A stretch of 64,000 nt of DNA from Nissolia schottii (taxonomy: Eukaryota > Streptophyta > Magnoliopsida > Fabales > Fabaceae). The translations under genes and the position numbers were made by a program. The notes below the pieces were generated by a model that had not been told where the DNA came from, searched no databases, and saw nothing but the letters and a program-made list of their open reading frames with translations. This document shows, in pieces, positions 22,200-32,650 of this stretch; the first letter of the stretch is position 1, and each line of letters opens with the position of its first letter. The stretch lies in NCBI GenBank assembly GCA_003254905.1, contig QANU01016365.1, positions 190,401-254,400 on the forward strand, written 5' to 3'.

Positions 22200-22481
22200 T
22201 TAGATCGGAGAAGAATGTCATCGTTCATCTCTCCATAACGTCTTAAGAAGAAAAAGAAAATGAAAATAAACACAAAAAATGGCAAAAGTGAAGAAAAAAT
22301 GCAAGAAACGGGAAAAAATGAACAATAAAAAAGAAATGGAGAAGAAGAAAAAGAGAAGAATGAAAAATAAATAAAGTTCGTAGATGAAAAAATTTAAGAA
22401 AAAAAATGAAAGGAGAGTGGGGAAAAGAGAAAAAAAGAAGAAAAAGGTGATGTGAGGTAGTACGCGTGAGTGAGGGAAAAT
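22200..22481. other. Purine-rich tract before the gap
   Basis: A/G-rich on the + strand, no gene. The Phe-rich minus-strand frame is compositional. Confidence 0.6.
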
Positions 22482-22837
22482 NNNNNNNNNNNNNNNNNNN
22501 NNNNNNNNNNNNNNNNNNNNNNNNNNNNNNNNNNNNNNNNNNNNNNNNNNNNNNNNNNNNNNNNNNNNNNNNNNNNNNNNNNNNNNNNNNNNNNNNNNNN
22601 NNNNNNNNNNNNNNNNNNNNNNNNNNNNNNNNNNNNNNNNNNNNNNNNNNNNNNNNNNNNNNNNNNNNNNNNNNNNNNNNNNNNNNNNNNNNNNNNNNNN
22701 NNNNNNNNNNNNNNNNNNNNNNNNNNNNNNNNNNNNNNNNNNNNNNNNNNNNNNNNNNNNNNNNNNNNNNNNNNNNNNNNNNNNNNNNNNNNNNNNNNNN
22801 NNNNNNNNNNNNNNNNNNNNNNNNNNNNNNNNNNNNN
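22482..22837. other. Assembly gap (356 N)
   Basis: Run of N. A TA microsatellite (22838-22852) abuts its right side, a likely reason for the gap. Confidence 1.
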
Positions 22838-22907
22838 TATATATATATATATCTAACAACTATATATGACTTTTTATCTTAAGGAATGTTGTCTAGAGGG
22901 ATGAGGG

Positions 22908-23108
22908 ATGGTGCAAGGGGAATTGGCATGCGCAATTTATATGGAGAACACAAAAGCATTTACTTTAAAGGTTAGATTAAATAAATCATGGTTTGATTAT
23001 CATAGAAGGTTCTTAGACACTTATCATCCATACAGGCGAAACAAGTGTGGGTTTAAGAAGAACACTGTAGAGGTTGAGGAGCCTCCAGTTAGACTAATTG
23101 GTCACTAA
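22908..23108 (+). pseudogene. CACTA (En/Spm) transposase fragment
   Basis: A 66-residue open frame reads GELACAIYMENTKAFTL near its start, then a SWFDYHRRFLDTYHPYRRNK block and a PPVRL ending. This matches the part of plant TNP2-like CACTA transposases (Transposase_21 type) where a C-x-x-C-M-E-N-T motif precedes a W-F-D-x-H-R-x-F-L block and R-R-N-K. One of the usual Cys positions is changed (CAIYMEN rather than CPYCMEN). The rest of the transposase is absent or hidden by the N gap just upstream. Probably dead. Confidence 0.75.
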
Positions 23109-23290
23109 TTAAATTTGGGAAAATGTTAGGTGTATTATGAAAATAATCGAAGGGGGAGATCCATAAGTGCCACAACTTTTTAAAATTCTAATTCAATTTA
23201 ATTGTTATGCATTGATTGTATAAAACATTTTTATACTCCATTTGTCCATTATTAAGCATCACAGTAGATGATTTTGTACTCGAGTTTAAT
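23109..23290. other. Short spacer, nothing recognised
   Basis: AT-rich spacer between the transposase fragment and the foldback. Confidence 0.5.
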
Positions 23291-23660
23291 TACCATTGGT
23301 TTCTCACCTACCACATGGGGTAAATACCCCATGTTACTTAATTTATTCATTTTTATAATTTTTACAACTAAATTTATTGATTTTTGCTATCATTTTATGA
23401 TCTAATGTGATAAATTAAGCCTTTTGAATACAATATTTGTAGAGAGGTGTATCGTAAGCTCAAATGATCCACAAATCTCTAAACCTCTTATAAGTTGACT
23501 CTTTCAATTATTTGACTAATAAAAATTTTATTACAACCATATAGAACATGAAATAATAACAAAAATTGATGAATTTAATTGTAAAAATTATTTAAAATGA
23601 ATTAATTACGTAGCATGAGATATTTACCCCATAGGGTAGATAACAAATGACCTTAATTAC
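23291..23660. mobile_element. Foldback MITE
   Basis: Left arm about 23291-23415 and right arm about 23530-23660 are diverged reverse complements, sharing CATGGGGTAAATA, TTTTTACAA and a TTGATTTTTG block. The central GGGGTAAATACCCC (23317-23330) is itself palindromic. No ORF. Confidence 0.65.
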
Positions 23661-23709
23661 CATGTATTTATGTGACAAAAATTCAAACCATATTTAAACC
23701 ATTAACTTT

Positions 23710-23892
23710 TTTTTTTAGGTTGCCCGGTATCCAAGACTTAACCTTGACTAATTCGGGTCGACCCGGGTCGCGCACCTAGCTATGGCGGGTGAGTCTCCCA
23801 GCGGGGGTAGTTGCGTTCACAAGGTCTCGAACTCGAGACCTTGCTTAAGCGATACCAAGCCGCTTACCACTTGGACCAACCCCCGTTGGTAA
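23710..23892 (-). mobile_element. tRNA-derived SINE with 16-bp target duplication
   Basis: On the minus strand it starts ACCAACGGGGGTTGG, has an A-box-like TGGTCCAAGTGG (about 23868-23879) and a B-box-like GAGTTCGAGACC (about 23828-23840), and ends in an A tail (T run at 23710-23716 on +). The flanks TTAAACCATTAACTTT at 23694-23709 and 23893-23908 are identical. A full, well preserved insertion. Confidence 0.92.
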
Positions 23893-24159
23893 TTAAACCA
23901 TTAACTTTGATACCACATAATAGGTATAAAGCAACAAAATAAGCACAATATCACACAAAATCAAAAAATTTTAAGTAATAAATTTATTTATCTTTCCAAA
24001 TATATAATTTTTACCTAGTCCATCTTTTATGTACGTTGGATTTTACATTCACACAAAACACAAAATTCTAATGAATAGAATTACCGTGTGACCAGATCCC
24101 TCCAATCATTGGAATTATTTTTCCCTTTTATGCTAACTTTTTTTCCTAATATAAAAAAC

Positions 24160-24970
24160 AGAACAACAAAGATTTGCATCCATATATATCTCTATCTCTA
24201 TCTGCCCACACACTTAGTTAAGAGTGAGAGAGAAGAGTCTGATGAGAAACACAGATCTAACTCTCAAAAGTGCAATTGATTTTTTGGTGCGTTGTGCAGA
24301 GTGCAGTTTCACTTGAAGAATTTTGCAGAGTGAGCCAACTAAGGCTCTGGGATATGTACCATACTCCATTTGGGGTTCTTTTTGGAGGCGGCAAGGTTCA
24401 ATTTCAAGAGATCCAGTGGGAGAAGGAGCGATAGATAGTTCCTAAATCCAATTTCATCAATTGTGATTTGATTTGTGGGACACTACGGTAAATGCGCAAC
24501 AAAATTCTCAATAGTCTGTTTCAGTATGTGTGTATCTGTTTTATTCAAAATTGAAACTTAGCAGAGAGTTAATTAAGGAGATCAATGGTTCCAAGCACCG
24601 TTATGCAATTATATAATTTTCAAAGCTAAGATATCTTACTCTTTACACCGGCAAGTAAGTCCCATACATATAATTTTTCCGATTTAAATGATTTATATAA
24701 TACATGATGTGTCTTTGTTTGACCAATCTACCAGCCAGTTAGTCTTCCTTAATGAAAAGATAAACTTTATTGTTTGTTATTGTAAAAATTGGTGTTAGAG
24801 AAAAGGAAAAAAGAAAACATTGAATTTATCTTGAAATTTCATTCTAGTTATCTTATTCGGATTTCTTGGTTAACGATAAGATTGTTGTCTTGTATTGATA
24901 CGATGTTGTTGTGTACATTATTATAGCTAGCCAAGCCATACAGAAGAAAGAAAAGACATTAATTCCCATA
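24160..24970 (+). promoter_or_regulatory. Promoter/leader region of the DUF1677 gene, possible leader intron
   Basis: CT-rich start (ATATCTCTATCTCTATCTG near 24185) then leader-like sequence. A donor-like G|GTAAATG at about 24488-24494 and an acceptor-like CCATACAG at about 24936-24943 would remove most of the interval before the start codon. The intron is inference; no other evidence. Confidence 0.4.
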
Positions 24971-25453
24971 ATGGCACCTGCGACCCTTTTGAAAGAAACA
25001 AAGTCACTATCAGCCATGGAGGCGAATGTGGTGGCAGCAGAGGTGGAGGCGGTTTCGTCGGTCAAATGCTGTTGCTGCGGGTTTATGGAGGATTGCACCC
25101 AAGCGTACATCGCGCGGGTGAGGGAGCGGTACCAGGGTCGTTGGATTTGCGGGCTATGCGGTGAGGCGGTGAAGGAAGAGAGGGTGAGATCATCAGAGAG
25201 AGAGAGGGAGACAATGATCACAATGGACGAAGCTGTGAGGAGGCACATGAAATTCTGCCAGCAATTCAGGTCTTCTAGTCCCCCAAGCAACCCCACTGAA
25301 GACTTCATAGTGGCAATGAAGAACATCCTCTTCAGGACATTGGATTCGCCTAGGAAGGACCGTTTTGCTGCTTGTAGGCCACTAGGTAGATCTCAGAGCT
25401 GCTACTCAACCATGCAAGGAACACCAACACAGGCTGAGCCACACTCTGAGTAG
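24971..25453 (+). CDS. DUF1677 family protein
   Basis: A single-exon protein of 160 residues if translation starts at 24971 (MAPATLLKE); an in-frame ATG 60 bases upstream and another at 25016 are alternatives. The DUF1677 core is clear: a Cys cluster (residues 33-36 and Cys42), then AYIARVRERYQGRWICGLC with Cys60 and Cys63, a Lys/Glu-rich stretch, a MDEAVRRHMKFC block and a P-x-N-P-T-E-D-F-I motif. The ordered Cys suggest a small metal-binding fold, but the family's function is not established. No signal peptide or membrane span is seen. Part of the leader is duplicated near 35.2 kb. The coding region is richer in GC than its surroundings and looks intact. Confidence 0.9.
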   Translation: MAPATLLKETKSLSAMEANVVAAEVEAVSSVKCCCCGFMEDCTQAYIARVRERYQGRWICGLCGEAVKEERVRSSERERETMITMDEAVRRHMKFCQQFRSSSPPSNPTEDFIVAMKNILFRTLDSPRKDRFAACRPLGRSQSCYSTMQGTPTQAEPHSE

Positions 25454-26870
25454 TGATTAATGCGATTGTTGACGTGCATGTTATAAGGAAAATTCTTAGG
25501 TGCTCAGATAGAGTAATAAAAAATGCACCGCAGCGTATTATTCATAACTCAACATATTAGTTAGGGAAATAAAAATTTAGTCGTGTGAACTATACATATC
25601 GTGTGCACTTTATCTATTATATAAAAAAAAAAAAGTAGTAAATATGAAAACAACCATGACCTATAAAGTTAAAGTGTTAAATTATAAATCGAATAAAATA
25701 TGATCACTTTTTTTTTTACCCTTAAAACACTTTAGAATTTTTCTAGTAAAAGGAAGTAGAACAATCGCATGTAAAGGTCATGTTGAGTTGTGAATGATAC
25801 AAAACATAAGTTTGCTCGTACTTTGAGAATAGCTAAGGATGTCTTGTTATGGAATAGTAGAGGCAGTGATAAATCACAACTTTAGAAGCATTTGCTGTTT
25901 GTTTAGTTGTGTTTAATAATGTTGTTGGGGTCATTGGTTTCTAGGATCCTGGTTCAGGTTGAATTGGTCATTTTTATTTGACATTTGTGATTGAGTGGAT
26001 GATAGTGTTGGTTGAAGTCTACCTTCCTTGACTTCAATCTAAATGTCACTTTTGATTGTCTATCTCCGTTTGAGTAATTAATTAGTATTAGCAACGGAAT
26101 TTCTCTTTCTTTCAATGGTTAGGCCAATTTCAGCTTATAAAATTTCTTTGATGTATTTTGTTTGTTAGAGATACTTATGTACCAAACTCATCACATTATA
26201 TTTACCTCAGGAATAATTATCGTGCAAGTAATTACTAATTGGCGCGTATTATATAGTAATTACTATGATAATTGATAATTTTTATTTAGTGATTAAATCA
26301 CTTAAAAAACTGCAGATAAGTGACGAAATTTAACAAGAAAAATTTACTCGATAATCCCCCAATGATATGCAAGGAAGTAAGAGATCAGCCAACGGGATTT
26401 AAAAATTATGTGTGGTTTGAAAAGTGTGCCTATGTAAATTTGTTTACAAGAATGTGGTGTTGAATATGAATTTCTAAGTTGGCATAATGAATCAATTGAT
26501 GAATAGTGAATTCGTCACCATATAATGACGAATTCAATTAAAATAACAATAAATAATTACAATGAATTTTTCAATGAATTCAGTTAATAATAAAAAAAAA
26601 GGAGAATGAACATTGAATTTACAACACCACACTTTGACATATATGTACAAAACCCCGTAGTTTGACATATATTTTTTATTTTCCGGAGGTTGACCAATTA
26701 ATTTATCAACAAACAAAATGTAGATCCGTAACAAAAATTTAAAAATGAGGGGCAAAAAGTTAACCAAGAACATTATTCTCCACAACATTTACTTCATAAC
26801 TAAAATATTTAGTGAGAGAAAATTCATTGCTAATCTCACACAACATTTACTTAGAGTTGATGGTTTGGAT
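25454..26870. other. Intergenic, no gene recognised
   Basis: 3' flank of the DUF1677 gene then AT-rich DNA. GAATTCGTCACCATATAATGACGAATTC (26508-26534 area) forms a short inverted repeat. No coding domain. Confidence 0.5.
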
Positions 26871-27028
26871 CAACCTGGGTGAGTATTGGAGCAATGTGAT
26901 CGTTGAATCCAAGCGTCGGATCTTGAAGAGCTAGTGTGACTCTTATTAATGTCATTGAATACTCTTATGAGCTTTAGGTAAGAAGGGGAGCTAGACATTG
27001 ATGCGAGCCTTGCACTTGAGAGGGAGAT
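26871..27028 (+). mobile_element. TRIM-like internal region ending in a purine tract
   Basis: Non-coding sequence ending GAGAGGGAGAT just before the TG of the LTR at 27029, in the position of a polypurine tract. Confidence 0.5.
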
Positions 27029-27218
27029 TGTTGGGTTTCAAGTGTGAGTTTATACAAGTTCTATATTAGTTTGAGATGAACTTAGTGGAGAGTATATAAG
27101 TAGGGGAACCCATAACCTTAAGATTTTAGGTAAGATGTGATGTCCAACTGCTTGTGTAGTTTTTCACATAGGTCATTGATATTGATCCTTCTAGGTGAAG
27201 CGCTGCCCCTCCCTAACA
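27029..27218 (+). mobile_element. TRIM-like LTR (190 bp)
   Basis: Starts TGTTGGGTTTCAAGTG and ends CCCTAACA. Contains GTATATAAGTAGGGG (about 27090), a TATA-like box. The small LTR preceded by a purine tract and without coding sequence fits a terminal-repeat retrotransposon in miniature. The matching 5' LTR was not found. Confidence 0.6.
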
Positions 27219-27955
27219 TTTAGTAGTCAAATACTTGAGGCTATTGGATGCTTCTACATTAAAGAAATTTTTTTTTTTTTGTATTATGCTATATTTAAAA
27301 TTTAATTATTTATATGTAAAACTTAATTAATACCTCCACAATTTTATTAAAAATGTAGTACAAATGACAAATTGCAAACTCCAATAGCTGAAATATGAAT
27401 GAAATAGAGCACAACTTATTCCTTCATCCTATAGCACCTCATGTTTTCCCCAAATAATATATTCTTTTCCTGCAGTGTTTGATAATACCCACAACCCTGC
27501 TTACCAGGATCTCCCTTTTACTTTTTTTTTGCTCCCCCTTATGATCACTTCCACTTAATTTGTTGTTCACCGGAATCAGTATTTCTTACTGATGTTTCAT
27601 GCATGCTGAGGGATCCAAACAGAGTGCAGTGGCATCATATCCAGACGTTGCCTGTTTTTTGTTTCTGGAAGAATCCAAAGCAATGTATGGTTTATAATTA
27701 ATGCCACCTTAGCACTCAAGCTATATATTTCTAAAGATATGCACGGTACTCTTCTAAGGAAACGACAAAAAGAAAAATGCCACTTTTTCTTTTAACTCCT
27801 TTTACGATATTCATGCTCGCATATCAATTTCATGTACATATGTGGTCCATTTCTCTCCTTGGTTGTTTCCCATAAAATAAATTTGAAGGAGAAAGGATAC
27901 CAAGAAATTTGTGCTAGTGAAACATGCTTAATACGCGTTTTAAGAATATTATAAT
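27219..27955. other. Intergenic, no gene recognised
   Basis: AT-rich. No ORF or RNA gene. Confidence 0.5.
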
Positions 27956-28214
27956 CCTTTAATTTATTATCTATTTTATTTGTCTCAAATTATGTGTCAT
28001 TTTAGTTAAAAACACGAGTATTAAGAAACTTAGAATTAAGAATAGCTTAAGAAATAATTTTATCAAATAATCTTTATTTAAATTTATTATAACACTACTT
28101 AACATTCTCCAAAAATATAAATTAGGGATTACCTGAAAAAGTGAGAGCGAGAAATAACTTGAAATAAAAAAAATTGGTTTATAAAGTGATAGATAATTTG
28201 AGACGGATGGAGTA
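27956..28214. mobile_element. Stowaway-like MITE
   Basis: The right end reads TTTGAGACGGATGGAGTA (about 28197-28214), the classic Stowaway terminus in reverse. The left side has GTCTCAAATTATGTGTCATTT (about 27982-28002), matching it in inverted orientation; the outermost left bases are degraded. Confidence 0.65.
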
Positions 28215-29050
28215 TTATGTATTTTTTAAATACTATAAATTAAAATAAATAATTTGATAATATTTTAAGAGTATTCATTAAATATATTTTAAGATAATAT
28301 AAGAATTTAACAAGGATTACGATACCAAATAAAAAATGAAAGCCTCTTAACTCTTATAGCTACCCAATTGCTATATATGATTGACTAGCCCCATGAGAAG
28401 GATATCATGTATAAATTGGAAGAAAATATCTAATGTCATGGGGTCCAATTGCTTTGGATGGCCAAGCACATGGAAAAACTGTGTTCTAATACGAGGATGG
28501 AAGATGCCAAGAGATATGGGGTCAATGTGAACAATTAGTCATCAAAGAAAGGACCCGTACTTTATAGACCCGCCACAGCCACTATTCGGAAAGTGCTAGG
28601 CCCTCTTGATAGTATGAGGACGTGTACCCAAATCGGAAATCTTATCTGCAGTGAAGCGTAAGTTGTACTCAAGTCAGGTTAAGTCGGGTTAATTTTTATA
28701 AAGAAAACACCCGAATCAAGACCTAATGATTCAGTTTGGTTTGATTTTCATTGTTTTGGGTATAAAAATTGGGTCGGCTTCTTATGGGTTGGTTCGGGTT
28801 TGGTACTCAAAAACCAACTTCTTGATCTACCAAGACTCAACAAGCCAGAAATCACCATCATCTTTCTTTTCTTTTCTTTTCTTTCTAAAAATCAATTAGA
28901 AAAAAAATTCTAAATCAGCAAATGTAAATCTCAGATCTAAAAATTAATATCTTCATTCAAGAGTCAAGAGAAGGACGAGAGGAATTTTTACAAAAAAAAA
29001 AAATGGCCCAACAAAACAAAATAAAAAATAAAAAATGGGTGAGGTTTAAG
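28215..29050. other. Intergenic with GGGTCGG-type repeat
   Basis: Sequence at 28660-28850 holds GGTTAAGTCGGGTTAA and GGTTGGTTCGGG words like the hAT subterminal regions, but no termini were recognised. No gene. Confidence 0.4.
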
Positions 29051-29340
29051 ATTTACAAATGTATGAATTTTTGGGGCATGAAATCAGTTTGAGATCGATA
29101 GCCCATTAATCTATTTCTGGAAGAATAAAAATGCATTCTAGGCCATGCCTGAAATCGCCATCCACAAGCCCGATTTCAGGTTTTTGATCCCCAAAAAAGT
29201 TGCTCTGTCCCCTGTCTCCCTGCGTTGTTCCTTCCTTGAAATCGGTAGCAGGTTTTCCAATTTCAAGCTCATGGGGAAACGTGATTTCAGGCTCATGGGA
29301 GATTGTGTTTGCTAGTTTGTAAATTTTTTTTTATAATTTC
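29051..29340. repeat. Diverged relative of the TGAAATCGCCA hairpin element
   Basis: Begins TTTACAAATGTATGAATTTTT like the element at 39389. Contains inverted pairs CCTGAAATCG/CGATTTCAGG (29148 and 29171) and CTTGAAAT/ATTTCAAG (29235 and 29260). Confidence 0.65.
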
Positions 29341-30779
29341 TCTAGCTATACATACTGAAACCGAATTCACTTCTTTTTCATCCTAATTTCTTCTTCTCTT
29401 CTTCCGGAAAGTTTTTTGTGTTACATATTTTAGTAGTGTGTAATGTTGTGAAAAAATCAATTTAGTAGATATGATGAGAGGGCACGTAAATAGAATGGTG
29501 AACTCTGCATTACATATTTTATAAGTCATTCGGCAGAATCCTAATAAGGTTCGTTATTAAACATAATATGATTAATATTATACTTTATTTTACTATGTTT
29601 TAAACTTATGTACTTATTTTAAATTATTAATTAATATTGCATACCTACTTGATCTATCCTTTTTAACACTTTTTTTTTGTATTTTAAAAACATTTTAAAT
29701 ATATTTCACCAACCCCACATAATTAAATTTATTTTATCTTAAGTTATACAGGGGAATAAAAAAGGCATTGTTAGCAGCCTAATATTTATTCACATATTTT
29801 GATATACTGTTTTTATTTAATCTTTAACCATTGAAATTTGGTGAGTCATTGACCTGCATTTTTGTATTAATAAAATTTATTTTAAAATACACAATATGAA
29901 ATATCTTTTAATTTTTTCTAAAATATCATGAATTTATTATGCATAATGTCCCAATTAAACAATTAGATGTAATAAAAAAAACTTCAAAATTAATGATTAT
30001 TTAAAAATAATATCAATAAAATAAACTAAGAATTATATTGAATATTTGAATATAAATGAATGATAATTTAACTCTTATGATATTTGAATATTATAATAAT
30101 TATAAGTTAGATAAAGGTTAATTAATCAATAAATTTGCATATTTATATTTACTAATTACTAGACATATAAGATTATATTGAAAACAATATTTTGAAACGA
30201 TTTTTTTTATTAAAAAAAATAAGCTAAGTTCCCAAACAGGCTTTTTTAGGTCTATTGACGTGAGTTATTCACCCAATATTAGAAGCAATGTTATTAATTA
30301 AATTTGATTAAATTACATAATCAGTTTATAATCCTTTTACATTACGATTCAATAATGCATTGTTAAGTTACTATAGAAGTTTTAGCTTTTATGATGTTTA
30401 CTATTTATGAAATTTAAAACTTTACTTTTTATCCATTGATAGAATGAAATGTTTTACACTGTTATCTAATCAAATCTTTTGATATATATAATTTTTGAAG
30501 GAGTGACAAATAAAGTCAATCATTTATGCTACTGTGACAATATTTAATTGATTAACAGTGTAAAAATATTTCATACTTTATTTTAAGTATGTTGTTAAAA
30601 ATGGAGACACGAAGTATGCTCTACACTTGTCTCACTGTTAGGATCCCACGTACCAGAGACATGGACTTATTTTTGACATTAAAAAAAAAAGAAGTTATTG
30701 AGAACACATTTATTATTTTTTTATTAATTATTTTATTATTGTAGGAGCCGCGAAATTTATAGAGTAGACACGGAAACAT
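29341..30779. other. AT-rich intergenic DNA
   Basis: No gene recognised. It lies between the hairpin-type repeat and the plant-mobile-domain relic and may be the interior of one decayed transposon. Confidence 0.4.
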
Positions 30780-31017
30780 TGAGTCGCCGAATTTCTTGAT
30801 ACGAGTCTATCTAGAAAGTGCTAGTTGAGAGGTGGCTTCAATGCCCAATATGGTAATCGACCATGAGCTTGTTAATGCGCTCGTGGAGCGTTGGAGATCG
30901 GAGACCCATAAATTTCATCTACCTCATGGCGAGTGCGCAGTAACATTGGAAGATATCACAATGTTACTTGGGGTTTGATTTGATGGTCTGCCTGTAACAG
31001 GACCTGATGTAACATCT
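30780..31017 (+). pseudogene. Plant mobile domain (PMD) fragment
   Basis: From the ATG at 30841 the frame reads VIDHELVNALVERWRSETH and later HLPHGECAVTLED, then a DGLPVTG block. These are core signatures of the plant mobile domain shared by MULE transposases and MAIN/MAIL-like proteins. Stops occur before the ATG in the same frame and at about 30976. The fragment is cut off at 31018, where a TGTAACA LTR begins. A dead transposon remnant. Confidence 0.85.
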
Positions 31018-32650
31018 CACTTTTCCCTTAGCAAGGATTTCATAGGGGAGATACCGTAAGCCCTTATATGGGTTAAGAAGGTAGAAACATGAACCCTTAG
31101 GCAAAAACGTCTGTAGGAAAAATTCTGCTCGATTGCATAAAATTCTGCAGACACTAGATCAATTCTTTTTAGCCACCAAAGTATAGTGGAGTGTCTAAAG
31201 TCTCTAGAAAATATACCCTTATGGAGGAAAAAGTTACAAATATCTTGGATTAGCCCCAAACCCTCCCTACAAAATTTAGGAGATCATGGAAAGACAACCG
31301 AAATTTTTTTTCAAATAGCCGTACGCGAAGCACCCGGACAGCGTATGACAAAACACGATCAAACGGGACTGGAAAGTGGGCCCCACGGCCAAGTAAAATC
31401 AGATCTCTTCACGTTTTCTCTTTCCTCACCACAACCACAACCACACATTTTGGTCAAAAAGTCAGCGCTGACTACGCATGCTTATCCATTGATTTTATTT
31501 TCTTTTTCCTTTTCTTTTGGCATTTAATTTTTTGTGGCCAACATTGTCCAAGACAATTCAGCCCTTGGCCTATAAATAGCCCCCTCCATGGCTTCATTTT
31601 CACATTTTCTCATTTTCCTCAAGTCTCTGCTCAAAATTCGTTTCGTTCAGAAACCCTGCCGTTACGCTGCCAGAAATCGGAGACTAGTTGGGAAAGCTAG
31701 CCAGGAAAGCTCTACCCCCTTGGAATCTCTGTCTTACCCTCCTAACCATCTTCAAGACTGGGGCTGTCAAAATGAGCCCGGCCCGTGGGCTCGGCCCGTT
31801 TACCTGGTTAAATAGACGGGCTTTACATGCAAAAAATAGGCCCGTAAAAATTTAAAAAAATTGGTCCGACCTGTTAGGTCCGCGGGCTAGCCCGTGAGCC
31901 CGTGAAATATTTTTTTATTTATAAAAAAAATCAATTTTTTAAAAGTTTCATTTTGGACTCTAAATTTTATTTTGGAGTTTAAGAGTTTACTTATAATTGA
32001 GCATGTTTAACAATTTTTTATGCTTAACTACTTAATTATATTTATATTGTTATACAATTGAAGTGCTATGACATAAATATTGATAAATTTTGCATTCTAT
32101 TCCTTCAATGAGTGCCTACGTCCTACAGGTTGATGTATACTTTCAAACCTTGTTTATTATTGATTAATCTACGAGAAAGAGTTCCAATTGAGTTTTTGAT
32201 CAATAACATAACAATACTCATATCAATGTTGTATGCCGTCATTTAATTAATGAAAGTTGTATTAATTCATGAATCGATTTCAAATAGCATTTGAAAGGAT
32301 TTGATATCTTTCAAGCAAGATAGTTGAAGGAACAAAAAAGATAATATAATATCGCAATCAACCATTTAAACTATTTCTTTCTAATTAATTAATAAATAGA
32401 CGATAAAAAATAGTTAAAAATGATCGCACATACTTATTCACAACTTTGTATTTAAATCATAAAAGATAGACCAAAATTTTAATTTTTTTAAAAAAATTAA
32501 CGGGCTAGCGGGCTGATCTGTTTAGGCCTGCGGACCGACCATAAACGAGTCAGGTCCTAAAAATAGGTATAATTTTGGGTGGGCCCGTTTGACACCCTAT
32601 CCAAGACCCTAAGAAGGTGGGTAAACCTAGCTATATGAAATTATAATTTT
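31018..32650 (+). mobile_element. Ty3/gypsy-type LTR region, split by a hAT element
   Basis: Starts TGTAACATCTCAC at 31018, directly interrupting the PMD relic. A TATA box (TATAAATAG, 31571-31579) lies in + orientation. Beyond the hAT insertion the DNA reads GAAGGTGGGTAAACCTAGC (about 32613-32631), the block also found on the minus strand of the LTR at 1-2447. The 3' end is not defined. Confidence 0.6.
31759..32599. mobile_element. Non-autonomous hAT-like element
   Basis: Ends TGGGGCTGTCAAA and, from the other side, TAGGGTGTCAAAC; flanks TTCAAGAC and TCCAAGAC match at 7 of 8 positions. Subterminal GGCCCGTGGGCTCGGCCCG-type words occur at both ends. The 841 bp contain no transposase. It sits downstream of the TATA box of the host LTR. 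Confidence 0.75.

Noticed and set aside
22218-22882. Open frames of 128-213 residues across 22.2-22.9 kb
   Set aside because: They run through the N gap and purine/pyrimidine simple sequence.
23710-23892. Functional tRNA gene
   Set aside because: A and B boxes are present but the sequence does not fold as a full tRNA and has an A tail and target duplications, so it is a SINE.
31186-31527. 113-residue frame
   Set aside because: Lies within LTR U3 sequence upstream of a TATA box; no domain.
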